Below are positions 17,489 through 27,717 of a stretch of 64,000 bases of DNA, in pieces. Location of the stretch: assembly GCA_016293615.1 (NCBI GenBank), contig JAEDDX010000005.1, forward strand, positions 8,732 to 72,731. Direction: 5' to 3'. This stretch comes from Acetatifactor sp. GTDB lineage: Bacteria > Bacillota > Clostridia > Lachnospirales > Lachnospiraceae. Position numbers and translations under genes: made by a program. The first letter of the stretch is position 1, and each line of letters starts with the position of its first letter. The notes below the pieces were generated by a model. It saw nothing but the letters and a program-made list of their open reading frames with translations. It was not told where the DNA came from and ran no database searches.

Positions 17489-18424
17489 ATGGCGATTACG
17501 AAGAATAAACAAAGCAGGGAAACGATCCTTAAGATGGCGGGTGCGGCTTTTCCCGAAAGAAAAGTAGCAGAGATTCGTGAATTGACGGAAGGAATGTGCA
17601 ATGTAACCTACAAAGTCCGGTTTGAGGATGGGTTTGAATCGATACTGAAAATCAGCGCAGACAACAGTAGGGGAAATATTTCGAATGAGATTCAGCTGAT
17701 GAAGGCTGAAGTCGAGGCGATGCGCATTGTGAGGCAGCAACAAATCTGCAAGGTTGCCGAGATTTACTATTACGACACAAGCAAGAGTATCTGTAATGGC
17801 GACTATTTCTTCATGGAGAAAATTCAGGGTGATAATCTGGCTTTTACAAAACAAGAGATATCGGAACCGATATTAGAGGAAATCCACTATGAGATAGGAG
17901 AGATTTCCCGGAGACTCACAGCGATCGGCAATCCTAAATTCGGGATGCTGGGAGATACGAACAGATACCTTTCCTTATATGATTTTGTGAAAACCTTACT
18001 AATGAATCTGATAAAGGATGCACAGAAAAAGAACATAGATATCATATACGATCCGGAGTGGTTTGAGACAGAGTTGGAGAAGGATCGGGCTTGTTTTGAA
18101 GCGGTGAGAGAAGCCACACTCATTCACTGGGACCTGTGGGAAGGTAATGTGTTTATAAAGGATGGGCATGTGTCCGGCATCATTGACTGGGAAAGGGCAA
18201 TGTGGGGAGAAGCTTTTATGGATGACCGGTTTCGGTATCATAACAGAGGAGCCGCTTTTCTGAAGGGATTTGGAAAGACTACCTTTTCCGAAGAAGAAAC
18301 CAGGAGACTCAGGTGGTATGATATTATCCTGTATCTTACGATGATGATTGAGGTTTTCTACAGAGAATATGAGGACGAGGGACAATATTTCTGGGCGAAG
18401 GAAATGCTGGAAAAGGTCGTATAG
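17489..18424 (+). CDS. Aminoglycoside phosphotransferase (APH)-fold kinase
   Basis: 311 residues of the APH/choline kinase fold. The catalytic loop reads IHWDLWEGNVF (HxDxxxxN) and the metal-binding segment IIDWERAMWG; N-terminal ATP-site parts are ELTEGMCNVTYKVRF and SILKISAD. The HWD variant and overall length are typical of uncharacterised Firmicutes APH-like kinases of small molecules; resistance to an antibiotic cannot be inferred. The start is the ATG at 17489 after AAAGAGGA. It lies 37 bases after the YihY gene, probably the same transcript. Confidence 0.85.
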   Translation: MAITKNKQSRETILKMAGAAFPERKVAEIRELTEGMCNVTYKVRFEDGFESILKISADNSRGNISNEIQLMKAEVEAMRIVRQQQICKVAEIYYYDTSKSICNGDYFFMEKIQGDNLAFTKQEISEPILEEIHYEIGEISRRLTAIGNPKFGMLGDTNRYLSLYDFVKTLLMNLIKDAQKKNIDIIYDPEWFETELEKDRACFEAVREATLIHWDLWEGNVFIKDGHVSGIIDWERAMWGEAFMDDRFRYHNRGAAFLKGFGKTTFSEEETRRLRWYDIILYLTMMIEVFYREYEDEGQYFWAKEMLEKVV

Positions 18425-18439
18425 AAAGAAAGTTGCCTA

Positions 18440-18468
18440 TTGACAAGCGGTCAGAAACTGAGTAAAAT
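18440..18468 (+). promoter_or_regulatory. Sigma-A promoter for the pheST T-box transcript
   Basis: TTGACA (18440-18445), 17-base spacer, TAAAAT (18463-18468). Confidence 0.8.
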
Positions 18469-18474
18469 AGGCAA

Positions 18475-18730
18475 ATAACAGGAAAAAACATTGATGGTGC
18501 ACAGTAGAGCATTGTTTTCCGACAGAGAGAGAGGATCACCGGCTGCAAGTCCTCTCAGGTTCAGACAGTCGCTTGAATTTCCCACCGGAGTTGCCGAAGT
18601 GAAACGATATTAGCTTTGGACGTTGACGCGCGTTAAGCGTATGCGAGAGCTTCATGTACATGAAGAATTTGGGTGGTACCGCGGATTCATTCGTCCCATG
18701 CATAGAGATATGCATGGGATTTTTTATGCA
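18475..18730 (+). promoter_or_regulatory. T-box leader of pheST
   Basis: Classic T-box layout: a long stem I region with an AGTA (near 18500) and GAA that can form the S-turn, a TTC triplet right after GAA-T (a phenylalanine codon, the probable specifier), the conserved T-box bulge GGGTGGTACCGCGG at 18671-18684, and a terminator (18694-18725: ten-base stem plus six T). Uncharged tRNA-Phe would pair with the bulge and prevent the terminator. The specifier assignment is inferred from position. Confidence 0.92.
18694..18725 (+). terminator. T-box terminator upstream of pheS
   Basis: TCCCATGCAT paired with ATGCATGGGA around a six-base loop, then six T. The competing antiterminator uses the T-box sequence just upstream. 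Confidence 0.9.
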
Positions 18731-18828
18731 ATGAGGAAGGAAACCCAAAGGCAGAGAAGCAAAAGTGTTTGTGAATCAGTGCGGAACCCATGTATTTTGC
18801 AGCCAAACAGGAAACGGAGGATATGAGA

Positions 18829-19860
18829 ATGAATGAAAGATTAGCAAACATCAGACAGGCCATTCTGGAAGGCATCGAACAGCGGGCACAGTCAAGAGCA
18901 CAGGCTTTTGAACTCAGAAAGCAGTTCCTGGATTCCAAGACCGGCGAGATCAGTCAGCTGATGAAGGAGATGAAAACGATCGCTCCCGAGGACCGTGCGA
19001 GCTTTGGTAAGAGCGTGAATGAGCTGAAGGAATGGGCGCAGAAGTGCTTTGTGGAGCTGGATGAGAAGCTGAAGGCGAAGGAGCTTGAGAGGCGTTATGC
19101 TTCTGAGAAAATCGATGTGACCATGCCTGCGGTCGAGACCGTGACCGGTAATCTGCATCCGATCACACAGATGAGAAACCAGATCATCGATGTGTTCACG
19201 GGTATGGGCTTCGAGGTGTTCGAGAATAAAGAGATTGAGAACGATTACTATAATTTCACGGCTTTGAATACTCCTAAGGACCATCCGGCGAGAGATATGC
19301 AGGATACCTTCTATCTGTCTTCGGAGTTCCTGCTTGCAACGCAGACTTCCGCGGCGCAGATTCATACGATGGAGAGCAAGAAGCCGCCCATTAAGATTCT
19401 TTCTCCCGGCAAGGTATTCCGCTCCGATGATGATGCAACACATTCGCCTATGTTCCATCAGATGGAAGGTCTGGTAGTGGACAAAAAGATCACGCTTTGT
19501 GACTTAAAGGGCATGCTGGATATGTTCGTTCAGAAGATTTACGGGGAAGGCACCACAACGAGACTTCGCCCGTCCTATTTCCCTTTCACAGAGCCTTCCG
19601 TAGAGGTTGATGTCAGCTGCTTTGAGTGCGGCGGCAAGGGCTGTAAGCTCTGCAAGGGAACAGGATGGATCGAGATTCTCGGAGCCGGCATCGTCAACAA
19701 GAAGGTGCTTGAGAACTGTGGTATAGATTCTGAAGAGTACAGCGGTCTCGCATTCGGTATCGGTTTGGAGCGTGCAACCATGTTAAAGTACGGAATCAAC
19801 AATATTAAACTGTTGTTTGAGTCTGATCTTCGCGTGCTGAAGCAGATTGATGATAACTAG
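18829..19860 (+). CDS. pheS: Phenylalanyl-tRNA synthetase alpha subunit
   Basis: 343 residues. Catalytic alpha chain of the alpha2-beta2 enzyme that charges tRNA-Phe. A coiled-coil N-terminus is followed by the class II core: [21 protein letters not shown] (motif 1), [21 protein letters not shown] (motif 2), and [18 protein letters not shown] (motif 3). The cysteine pairs in [17 protein letters not shown] are a usual bacterial PheS insertion. The start is the ATG at 18829, eight bases after ACGGAGG. pheT follows 21 bases downstream under the same T-box. Confidence 0.97.
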   Translation: MNERLANIRQAILEGIEQRAQSRAQAFELRKQFLDSKTGEISQLMKEMKTIAPEDRASFGKSVNELKEWAQKCFVELDEKLKAKELERRYASEKIDVTMPAVETVTGNLHPITQMRNQIIDVFTGMGFEVFENKEIENDYYNFTALNTPKDHPARDMQDTFYLSSEFLLATQTSAAQIHTMESKKPPIKILSPGKVFRSDDDATHSPMFHQMEGLVVDKKITLCDLKGMLDMFVQKIYGEGTTTRLRPSYFPFTEPSVEVDVSCFECGGKGCKLCKGTGWIEILGAGIVNKKVLENCGIDSEEYSGLAFGIGLERATMLKYGINNIKLLFESDLRVLKQIDDN

Positions 19861-19881
19861 GAATCGGATTGGAGGAATACT

Positions 19882-22302
19882 ATGTTAGTACCGTTGAGTT
19901 GGTTAAAAGAATATGTAGAGATTAAGGTTTCTCCCCAGGAGCTGGAAAAGAAACTGTTCTCCTGCGGTTTCGAGGTTGAGGAACTGATTGAGGTCGGCAA
20001 GGATATCAGCAATGTTGTTGTCGGTCTGGTAGAAGAGTGCGAACCGATTCCCGAGACACACCTTCATGTGTGCAGGGTCAATGCAGGTACACACGGAACC
20101 TTCCAGGTGTGCTGCGGTGCGGATAATGTCTGTGCAGGCGGCAAATTCCCTCTGGCTCTGATTGGCGCAAGCGTATACATGACCGCGAAGGATCACAAGA
20201 CCGTGGAAGGCGTGATGACGATCAAGAAGGGCAAGCTTCGCGGCTATGAATCCGAAGGTATGCTCTGCTCCGGCGTAGAACTGGGAGTCAGCGAGAATAT
20301 GTATCCCGGCGCAGGATATAATGGACTGCTCGTCCTGCCTGCAGATGCAGAGGTAGGCGCTGATGTAAAACCCATTCTCGGATTGGACGACTATCTGTAT
20401 GATGTTTCCATCACGGCAAACAGACCCGACTGTCAGAGTATTTTAGGTCTTGCAAGAGAGGTTGCGGCTGTCTTGGGCGAGCCCCTGAAGGAGCCCTCTT
20501 ACGAATATCATGAGACGGAAGTGAAGAAGGATGGCTTTACCGTTACCGTGAAGGCACCTGACCTTTGCCCCAGATATATCGGACATTATGTATATGATGT
20601 AAAGATCGGACAGTCCCCGCTTTGGATGAGAAGAAGACTGGCACTGGTCGGTCAGGACGCCATCTCCAATATCGTAGATATTACCAACTATGTCATGCTG
20701 GAGATGGGTCAGCCCATGCATGCGTTCGACTGTGATTATCTGGAGGGCAACGCCATCTGCGTCAGACGCGCCGAAGAGGAAGAAAAAATCGTAACCCTGG
20801 ATTCCCAGGAGTATACATTGAATTCCAATCATCTGGTGATCTGTGACGGTGTAAAGCCCGTCGCTTTGGCCGGCGTCATGGGAGGCTTAAATTCCGAGAT
20901 CAGAGAGACCACCGCCGAAGTGTTGTTCGAGTCCGCGAAATTTGCAAGAGACAACATCCGTAAGACTTCCAGAGCACTCGGCAAGAGAACCGATGCGAGC
21001 GCGAAGTACGAGAAGGGTGTGGATGAGTACGCAACCGTATACGCTATGCGCCGTGCCCTGCACTTAATTGAAGAGCTTGGCTGCGGTAAGGTTTCCTCCA
21101 CGCATGTGGATGTGAACACCGGTAATTCCATTGAACCCAGAGAAATGAAGGTTTCTGTCAAGAAAGTAAACGATGTACTTGGTATTATCGTACCGGATGA
21201 GGATATCATCAGAATCATGAAGAACCTGAGCTTTGACCCTGCAATCTGCGGCGACGAGCTCACCATCCGGGTACCTGCCTACAGAGAAGATATGGATTCC
21301 TACCCCGATGTGGCGGAGGAAGTGATCCGTATGTATGGGTACGAGCATGTGATTCCTACCTTTATGCCGGATGCACTGGTTACTCCCGGAGGACTGAATA
21401 AGAAGCAGAAGAAGGATCTGAAGCTGAAGAAGACCCTCTGCAGTCAGGGTGCTTATGAGGCAATTCATTACTCCTTCATCTCTCCTGCGGATCTTGAGCT
21501 GCTTCGCCTTCCCGAGGATGCTGCCGAACGAAAGGCGATCCGGATCCTCAACCCCATCAATGAGGACCTCTCTATCATGAGAACCACACTGGCAGCTTCT
21601 ATGGTGAATGCGATTGCCAGAAACCAGAAGAGAGGAAATCTTGAGGGCAGACTGTTCGAGATGGGTAAGGTGTTTATTCCTAAGGAGCTTCCTTTGACCG
21701 ATTATCCTGACGAGAGAGAACGCCTGAGCATCGGTATCTGGGGCAATGAGGAGAGTTTCTTTACCTTAAAGGGTATGGCTGAGAAGCTTGCCAAGGCCAT
21801 GTTTGTCACATTTACTTACGAGCCGGTTCAGAAATCTTTCCTGCATCCTTATCAGACGGCAGCGATTCTTTGTGAGGGCAAAGAGATCGGCTACATGGGC
21901 AAGGTTTCCTATGAAGTAGCCGAGGAGCTGGATTACAGAACCGCTGCGTACTATCTGGAGATCGATTTGAAATCTCTCGAAGTAATGTATGACAGAAGGG
22001 CTGTCTTCGAACCTCTGTCAAAGTTTGCGGAGGAGAGCAGAGACCTCGCGCTTGTCATGGATAAGAAGGTGACCTGCGGTGAGGTTGAGAGCGTCATTGC
22101 GAAGTCCTGCGCATTTGTAAAGGAGATCAAGCTGTTCGATGTATATGAAGGCGGACAGATTCCCGCAGACAAGAAGAGCATGGCGTTCACCGTCCGGTTC
22201 GTGCCGGGAGAAGAGGCGTTTGAGGCGGATGCAGTGGATAAGTTCGTAAAGAAGATTCTTAAGAACCTGAAATTCCATCTTGATATTGACCTCAGAAGCT
22301 AA
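19882..22302 (+). CDS. pheT: Phenylalanyl-tRNA synthetase beta subunit
   Basis: 806 residues, full length for bacterial PheT. Order: N-terminal MLVPLSWLKEYVEI, an EMAP/tRNA-binding OB domain (about 40-150, VVGLVEECEPIPETHLHVCRV), the B3/4 editing domain, B5 domains, the catalytic-like core, and the C-terminal ferredoxin-fold anticodon-binding domain (EPLSKFAEESRDLALVMDK...). It forms the tetramer with PheS and carries the Tyr-editing site. A short stem-forming gap follows. Confidence 0.97.
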   Translation: MLVPLSWLKEYVEIKVSPQELEKKLFSCGFEVEELIEVGKDISNVVVGLVEECEPIPETHLHVCRVNAGTHGTFQVCCGADNVCAGGKFPLALIGASVYMTAKDHKTVEGVMTIKKGKLRGYESEGMLCSGVELGVSENMYPGAGYNGLLVLPADAEVGADVKPILGLDDYLYDVSITANRPDCQSILGLAREVAAVLGEPLKEPSYEYHETEVKKDGFTVTVKAPDLCPRYIGHYVYDVKIGQSPLWMRRRLALVGQDAISNIVDITNYVMLEMGQPMHAFDCDYLEGNAICVRRAEEEEKIVTLDSQEYTLNSNHLVICDGVKPVALAGVMGGLNSEIRETTAEVLFESAKFARDNIRKTSRALGKRTDASAKYEKGVDEYATVYAMRRALHLIEELGCGKVSSTHVDVNTGNSIEPREMKVSVKKVNDVLGIIVPDEDIIRIMKNLSFDPAICGDELTIRVPAYREDMDSYPDVAEEVIRMYGYEHVIPTFMPDALVTPGGLNKKQKKDLKLKKTLCSQGAYEAIHYSFISPADLELLRLPEDAAERKAIRILNPINEDLSIMRTTLAASMVNAIARNQKRGNLEGRLFEMGKVFIPKELPLTDYPDERERLSIGIWGNEESFFTLKGMAEKLAKAMFVTFTYEPVQKSFLHPYQTAAILCEGKEIGYMGKVSYEVAEELDYRTAAYYLEIDLKSLEVMYDRRAVFEPLSKFAEESRDLALVMDKKVTCGEVESVIAKSCAFVKEIKLFDVYEGGQIPADKKSMAFTVRFVPGEEAFEADAVDKFVKKILKNLKFHLDIDLRS

Positions 22303-22326
22303 AAATGCGAAAATAGAAGTATGAGT

Positions 22327-22374
22327 AATGAACTTCAGTCCAATGATAACTGTGTCGTTGCGCTGGAGTTCATT
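22327..22374. repeat. Inverted repeat between pheT and the M18 gene
   Basis: AATGAACTTCAG (22327-22338) pairs with CTGGAGTTCATT (22363-22374), one T-G pair, around 24 bases. No T-run follows, so it is not a clear terminator. Confidence 0.45.
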
Positions 22375-22431
22375 ATATGTTTGGAATTGTTTGGAAAGAA
22401 TTGGTTGAATAGGAAGAAAGGAAAGAAAGAC

Positions 22432-23862
22432 ATGACAAGAAAGAATGTATGGGAAACCTATGACAAGAAAGCACTCAAAAAGCTGGAGAAGCTGAATGCA
22501 GAATACAGAGAGTTTCTTGACAATGGCAAAACGGAGAGAGAATGTATCGATACCATCGTCAATATGATCGAGAAGGAAGGATATCAGGAGCTGGAGTCAG
22601 TGATAAAGTCCGGCAAAACACTGAAGCAGGGCGACAAGGTTTATAGCGTATGGATGAATAAGTGCATTGCAATGTTCAAACTGGGCAGGAATCCCATGAC
22701 AGAGGGCATGAACATCCTCGGCGCACATATCGACAGCCCCAGACTGGATGTCAAGCAGAACCCTTTGTATGAGGATCCTGATCATTCCTTTGCCTATCTG
22801 GATACCCATTATTACGGCGGCGTGAAGAAATATCAGTGGGTGACGATTCCACTTGCCATTCACGGCGTGGTGGTAAAAAAAGACGGTACGACCATTGAAC
22901 TGAATGTCGGCGAGAATGAAGATGATCCTGTATTCTTCATATCCGATCTGCTGATTCACCTTTCTGCAGAGCAGCTGGAGAAGAAGGCGGCGAAGGTCAT
23001 CGAGGGCGAGGCGTTAGATCTGATCGTCGGCTCCAAACCCATTCTTCTCGGAAAGGATGAGAAGAATACCGACGAAGGAAAGGCGAAGGCGAAGAATGCC
23101 ATTAAGTCAGGCGTGCTGGATATCCTGAAGCAGACCTATGATTTCGAGGAGGATGATTTTCTCTCCGCGGAACTGGAGATCGTGCCCGCAGGTAAGGCGA
23201 GAGAGGCAGGCTTCGACAGAAGCATGATCCTTGCTTATGGGCAGGACGACAGAGTCTGTGCCTTCACTTCCCTGAAGGCCATGCTCGACATGAAGGAAGA
23301 GACCGACAGATGTGTCTGCTGTATCCTGGTCGATAAGGAGGAGATCGGCTCCGTCGGTGCAACCGGTATGCAGTCTAAGTTCTTTGAGAATGCTGTGGCA
23401 GAGGTGTTGAATCTTGCAGGAGAATACAGTGAACTGAACGTCAGAAGATGTCTTGCACACAGCACGATGCTTTCCTCCGATGTGAGCGCAGCCTTTGATC
23501 CTTCTTTCAGATCCTGTTTTGAAACCAAGAATACGGCATTTATGGGCATGGGTATGGTATTTAATAAGTTCACCGGCGCAAGAGGAAAGTCGGGCTCCAA
23601 CGACGCCAATGCAGAGTATATGGCGCACATCCGTAAAATCATGGACGACAACAACATTGCTTACCAGACCGCCGAACTTGGCAAGGTGGATGTCGGAGGC
23701 GGCGGAACCATTGCCTATATCCTTGCGTTGTACGGTATGAATGTCATCGACAGCGGCGTGGCGGTTCTGAACATGCATGCGCCCTGGGAGGCTACGAGCA
23801 AGGCTGATGTTTATGAGACCTACCGTGGCTATATAGCGTTCGCTGAAGGAGCATCTCTGTAA
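22432..23862 (+). CDS. M18 family aminopeptidase
   Basis: 476 residues. A cytosolic zinc aminopeptidase of the aspartyl/vacuolar aminopeptidase I family, releasing N-terminal residues from peptides. Metal-ligand segments are GAHIDSPRLD (His/Asp), DKEEIGSVGATGMQS (Glu pair), and the late VLNMHAPWEATSKAD (His). The start is the ATG at 22432 after GAAAGGAAAG; a longer in-frame start at 22321 has no ribosome site and crosses the hairpin. queA begins at the next base after the stop. Confidence 0.93.
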   Translation: MTRKNVWETYDKKALKKLEKLNAEYREFLDNGKTERECIDTIVNMIEKEGYQELESVIKSGKTLKQGDKVYSVWMNKCIAMFKLGRNPMTEGMNILGAHIDSPRLDVKQNPLYEDPDHSFAYLDTHYYGGVKKYQWVTIPLAIHGVVVKKDGTTIELNVGENEDDPVFFISDLLIHLSAEQLEKKAAKVIEGEALDLIVGSKPILLGKDEKNTDEGKAKAKNAIKSGVLDILKQTYDFEEDDFLSAELEIVPAGKAREAGFDRSMILAYGQDDRVCAFTSLKAMLDMKEETDRCVCCILVDKEEIGSVGATGMQSKFFENAVAEVLNLAGEYSELNVRRCLAHSTMLSSDVSAAFDPSFRSCFETKNTAFMGMGMVFNKFTGARGKSGSNDANAEYMAHIRKIMDDNNIAYQTAELGKVDVGGGGTIAYILALYGMNVIDSGVAVLNMHAPWEATSKADVYETYRGYIAFAEGASL

Positions 23863-24924
23863 ATGGAACTGTTAAAATCAGACTTTTATTTTGAATTACC
23901 GCAGGAACTGATCGCACAGGACCCTCTGGAGGACAGATCCTCCTCCAGACTCCTTTTGCTGGATAAACAGACAGGCAAAACTGCCCATCGGGTGTTTCGG
24001 GATATCGTGGAGTATCTGCATCCGGGCGACTGCCTCGTGCTGAATAATACGAAGGTCATCCCGGCAAGACTGCTCGGGGAGCGCGAGGAAACGGGCGCTC
24101 ATGTGGAGGTACTGCTGCTAAAGCGGCGCGAGGGCAACATCTGGGAAACCCTTGTAAAACCGGGCAAAAAATGTAAGCCCGGAACCAGGCTTTCTTTTGG
24201 AGGCGGTCTGCTTCGGGGTGAAGTTCTGGAGACCGTGGAAGAGGGAAACAGACTGATCCGCTTTGAATATGAGGGAATCTGGGAGGAAGTGCTGGACAGG
24301 CTCGGAGAGATGCCCCTGCCTCCATATATCACACACAAGCTTCAGGATAAGAACCGCTATCAGACTGTCTATGCCAAGTATGAAGGCAGTGCAGCGGCTC
24401 CCACCGCGGGACTGCATTTTACGCCCGATCTTCTTGCCCGGATTGAGGAAAAAGGCGTACACATAGCCTATGTGACCCTGCATGTGGGGCTTGGAACCTT
24501 TCGCCCGGTGAAGGAGGAGAATGTGCTCAATCATCACATGCATTCGGAATACTATCAGGTATCGGATGAGACAGCGGCAATGATCAACGAAACCAAGGCG
24601 CGCGGCGGACGCGTGATCTGTGTGGGTACGACGAGCTGCAGAACCATAGAAAGCGCTGCGGATGAGAACGGGTGTGTGATTGCGAAAAGCGACAATACCG
24701 AGATATTCATCTATCCCGGATACAGGTTTAAGGTGCTGGACTGCCTGATCACCAATTTTCATCTGCCGGAGTCGACCCTGGTAATGCTCGTGAGTGCCCT
24801 GGCCGGCCGCGAGCATGTATTGAATGCATATGAGGAAGCAATCAGGGAGCGTTACCGGTTCTTCAGCTTTGGCGACGCGATGTTTATATCGGATGAAATC
24901 GAAAAAAGCGGAGAGGAGTCGTAG
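23863..24924 (+). CDS. queA: tRNA preQ1(34) S-adenosylmethionine ribosyltransferase-isomerase QueA
   Basis: 353 residues. It transfers and isomerises the ribosyl part of SAM onto preQ1 in tRNA, giving epoxyqueuosine. Conserved blocks are [49 protein letters not shown], and [13 protein letters not shown], then [21 protein letters not shown]. There is no gap from the aminopeptidase stop, and the stop overlaps the GTG of the VanZ-like gene by one base. No other queuosine gene is nearby. Confidence 0.97.
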   Translation: MELLKSDFYFELPQELIAQDPLEDRSSSRLLLLDKQTGKTAHRVFRDIVEYLHPGDCLVLNNTKVIPARLLGEREETGAHVEVLLLKRREGNIWETLVKPGKKCKPGTRLSFGGGLLRGEVLETVEEGNRLIRFEYEGIWEEVLDRLGEMPLPPYITHKLQDKNRYQTVYAKYEGSAAAPTAGLHFTPDLLARIEEKGVHIAYVTLHVGLGTFRPVKEENVLNHHMHSEYYQVSDETAAMINETKARGGRVICVGTTSCRTIESAADENGCVIAKSDNTEIFIYPGYRFKVLDCLITNFHLPESTLVMLVSALAGREHVLNAYEEAIRERYRFFSFGDAMFISDEIEKSGEES

Positions 24925-25433
24925 TGAAAAAGAAACTGGCAATCACCATTCCGGCAGTGATTTTATTGATAGGCTTATACATGATGATTTTTTCGTTTTC
25001 GGCGGAGGAGGGAGAAGAATCGGCCTCCAAGAGCATGAAGATTTCGAAAACCTGCGTGGAAGTGGTCAATCAGGTGACAAACAGAGGCTGGACGGAGACG
25101 GTCAAGAAACAGCTCGCCGACTACTACGAGCATCCGATCCGGAAACTGGCACATTTTTCGGAGTATTGTCTGATGGGAATCCTCCTGTTCGTGATCTGGA
25201 GCCAGTGGATTCCGAAAGGCAAAGTCTTCTATGGGATCATCATTCTTTGGATCGCGATTTCAGCTGCAGCGGATGAGGTTCACCAGCTATTCGTGGACGG
25301 AAGAGACGGCAATTTCGTGGATGTGTTGATCGATACCTCGGGCGGCTGCTTTGGCATCCTGATCTGTATTGCTGCGGTATGGATGATACGAAGCTGCTGC
25401 AGTCACAGCCTCAGAAAACGAAAGCAAAAATGA
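24924..25433 (+). CDS. VanZ-like family membrane protein
   Basis: 169 residues with about four membrane helices. The VanZ pattern is HPIRKLAHFSEYCLMGILL (conserved KxxHFxEYxxLG), then AISAAADEVHQLFVDGRDGNFVDVLIDTSGGCFGI (DExxQxFxxGRxGxxxDVLxDxxG). VanZ confers low teicoplanin resistance in one transposon, but most members are housekeeping proteins of unknown role. The start is GTG at 24924, overlapping the last base of queA; the terminator comes 58 bases after the stop. Confidence 0.88.
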   Translation: MKKKLAITIPAVILLIGLYMMIFSFSAEEGEESASKSMKISKTCVEVVNQVTNRGWTETVKKQLADYYEHPIRKLAHFSEYCLMGILLFVIWSQWIPKGKVFYGIIILWIAISAAADEVHQLFVDGRDGNFVDVLIDTSGGCFGILICIAAVWMIRSCCSHSLRKRKQK

Positions 25434-25490
25434 ACAGGTAAAACGATACACGATTTTGTCAGGATTTGCCCGAATTACGAAAAATTAAGA

Positions 25491-25524
25491 AAAACAGAGT
25501 TCTCTGAGACTCTGTTTTCTTTTT
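25491..25524 (+). terminator. Rho-independent terminator after the VanZ-like gene
   Basis: Ten-base stem AAAACAGAGT with ACTCTGTTTT around an eight-base loop, followed by a T-rich run. Confidence 0.88.
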
Positions 25525-25610
25525 GGAGAAATATGTGGTAAATATATACAAAAAAAGTGCTGATTAATAGGATAGTATAAACAAATTGAACAGAAATGAG
25601 CATTTCTTTA

Positions 25611-25639
25611 TTGACAATGAGAGACCGTGAGAATATGAT
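25611..25639 (+). promoter_or_regulatory. Sigma-A promoter of the ABC importer operon
   Basis: TTGACA (25611-25616), 17-base spacer, TATGAT (25634-25639). Confidence 0.8.
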
Positions 25640-25651
25640 AAAACTATGAAA

Positions 25652-25663
25652 TAAAACGATTTA
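25652..25663 (+). promoter_or_regulatory. Candidate LacI-family operator
   Basis: TAAAACGATTTA matches its own reverse complement at ten of twelve positions and has the central CG typical of LacI/GalR operators. It sits just downstream of the -10, where repressor binding would block transcription. The regulator at 29588 is the natural candidate; this is inference. Confidence 0.4.
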
Positions 25664-25723
25664 CTTAATGTGTTAACATGAGTATTCGGTTCCGAAAGAC
25701 AAAAAACGGAGGTGTTGTGTTTC

Positions 25724-26650
25724 ATGAAGAAGAAATTCTTTGCAGACCCGAAGAAAGTGAGAGGATATAAGGAGTTCCTCTATATTCTCCCTTTGCTGAT
25801 TCTGGTTTTGGTCTTTTCGTATTATCCTTTGTATGGCTGGGTATATGCGTTTTTTGATTACAAGCCGCCTTTCCCGCTGTCCTGGGACAGATTCGTGGGT
25901 CTGAAATGGTTTCGGTCCATGTTTGAGAATGAGGTCAGACTGAAACAGATTCTGACCGTTCTGCGAAATACCTTTGCGATGAGTGGTATCAGCCTGTTTT
26001 TCTCCTGGTTTCCGATGGTGTTTGCGATTTTCCTCAATGAGATCAAGTGTAAACCTTTCCAGAAGATCGTTCAGACGGTAACCACGCTGCCGAACTTTAT
26101 CAGCTGGGTTCTGGTATATGCCATCGCATTCTGTATTTTCAACAGCACCGGCGTTGTGAATACGGTCGGAATGAAGCTCGGATTGTTCGATACACCGCAG
26201 ATGTTCCTGCAGTCGTCGGAACACATCTGGTTTAAGATGTGGCTGTGGCTGACCTGGAAGAATGCGGGTTGGGCCGCTATCATGTATATGGCCGCGATAG
26301 CCGGTATCGACTCGGAACTGATAGAAGCCGCGAAAGTGGACGGCGCTTCCAGAATGAAGGTGATCTGGCATATCACGATTCCCAGTATCCTTCCTACTTA
26401 TTTCGTACTCGTTATGCTGAATCTTGCCAACTTCCTTACCAATGGTATGGAGCAGTATTTTGTGTTCCAGAATGCATTCAACAAGGAAGCTATTCAGGTG
26501 CTGGATCTGTATGTTTACAACCTGGCAATGGGAAGCGGCGGATATTCGCTTTCCACCGCGATCAGTATTCTGAAGAGTGTGGTCAGCCTGGTTCTTCTGT
26601 GTGCTACCAATAAGTTCTCGAAACTCATCAGAGGCGAAGGCTTCATTTAA
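25724..26650 (+). CDS. ABC transporter permease, LplB-like (carbohydrate uptake)
   Basis: 308 residues, six membrane helices, binding-protein-dependent permease. The EAA loop reads ELIEAAKVDGASRMKVIWHITIPSI, which contacts the ATPase. The N-terminal YILPLLILVLVFSYYPLYGWVYAF is typical of the LplB/YteP group importing oligosaccharides or uronates. ATG at 25724 after CGGAGG. First gene of a three-gene importer operon (permease, permease, binding protein). No ATPase gene is present; such systems normally share an MsmX-type ATPase encoded elsewhere. Confidence 0.9.
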   Translation: MKKKFFADPKKVRGYKEFLYILPLLILVLVFSYYPLYGWVYAFFDYKPPFPLSWDRFVGLKWFRSMFENEVRLKQILTVLRNTFAMSGISLFFSWFPMVFAIFLNEIKCKPFQKIVQTVTTLPNFISWVLVYAIAFCIFNSTGVVNTVGMKLGLFDTPQMFLQSSEHIWFKMWLWLTWKNAGWAAIMYMAAIAGIDSELIEAAKVDGASRMKVIWHITIPSILPTYFVLVMLNLANFLTNGMEQYFVFQNAFNKEAIQVLDLYVYNLAMGSGGYSLSTAISILKSVVSLVLLCATNKFSKLIRGEGFI

Positions 26651-26662
26651 GGAGGGCAGGAA

Positions 26663-27646
26663 ATGGGTGCAGATTTTAACAACGATAAGAATCCACAGCC
26701 TGAAACTGCTGTGAAGAAAAAAGTGAAATACAAGGGCAAGAAGGTCAAGTACAAGGTCAGCATCGGCGATCGTATCATCAGCGTCCTTACATATGTGATC
26801 TATTCTCTGTTTGCCTTCGTGTGTGCGTATCCGTTTTACTATATTTTTATTAACACAATCAGTTCCAACGAACTGAGCCAGAGAGGTAAGATCGTTTTCC
26901 TGCCGCAGGAAATTCACTTTAAGAACTATGAGAGAGTACTTCAGATTCCGAATATCTTTCAGGCGCTGGAGGTCTCCGTGGCAAGAACCATCATCGGTAC
27001 CTTCCTGACGGTAGCGGTATCCGCGTTCCTGGGGTACATGTTTACCAGAGAGACAATGTGGCACAGAAAATTATGGTTTCGTTTTGTGTGCGCGACCATG
27101 TATTTCAATGCAGGTATTATTCCCTGGTACATTACCATGAAGAACCTGGGGCTGACCAACAATTTCTGGGCGTATATTCTGCCTGTGATTGTGCAGCCGT
27201 TCAATATTATTCTCTGCAAGACCTTTGTGGAGGCTGTCCCGAAGGAACTGCAGGAAGCGGCAGAAATTGACGGCGCAGGCACGCTTCGCATTTTCTACAA
27301 GATCATACTTCCGGTCATCAAGCCGATTCTTGCTACCGTGGCGATTTTCTCGGCAGTGGGACAGTGGAACTCCTTCCAGGATACCCTGCTTCTCGTTACC
27401 GATCAGAAGTATTATACACTGCAGTATCTGCTGTACAACTACATCAACCAGGCAAGCTCTCTGAAAGCACTGGTCAACAACACGAATTCAGGTGAGGCCC
27501 TTGCAGCCAGCCTGGCTCACGCGGCAACAACGACCTCCATCCGTATGACGGTCACGATCGTCGTGGTAACACCCATCATTCTGGTATATCCGTTCTTCCA
27601 GAGATACTTTACCAAGGGTATCATGATCGGTGCGGTGAAAGGATAA
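26663..27646 (+). CDS. ABC transporter permease, YtcP/LplC-like (carbohydrate uptake)
   Basis: 327 residues: a basic Lys-rich N-terminus of about 30 residues, then six helices. The EAA loop is ELQEAAEIDGAGTLRIFYKIILPVIKPI. The closing RYFTKGIMIGAVKG is the standard ending of the YtcP/LplC group. It pairs with the upstream permease, 12 bases away, to form the transmembrane channel. The ribosome site is AAGGAGGG. Confidence 0.92.
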   Translation: MGADFNNDKNPQPETAVKKKVKYKGKKVKYKVSIGDRIISVLTYVIYSLFAFVCAYPFYYIFINTISSNELSQRGKIVFLPQEIHFKNYERVLQIPNIFQALEVSVARTIIGTFLTVAVSAFLGYMFTRETMWHRKLWFRFVCATMYFNAGIIPWYITMKNLGLTNNFWAYILPVIVQPFNIILCKTFVEAVPKELQEAAEIDGAGTLRIFYKIILPVIKPILATVAIFSAVGQWNSFQDTLLLVTDQKYYTLQYLLYNYINQASSLKALVNNTNSGEALAASLAHAATTTSIRMTVTIVVVTPIILVYPFFQRYFTKGIMIGAVKG

Positions 27647-27717
27647 TCTGCAGGCCGGAGAGCCTGTGAATTATATAGTTTTTATTTGCGCATAAAAGCG
27701 CGGAAAGAGAGGATATT

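Noticed and set aside
25673..27064. 463-codon minus-strand frame
   Set aside because: Antisense to the two permease genes; composition is that of a reversed coding strand.
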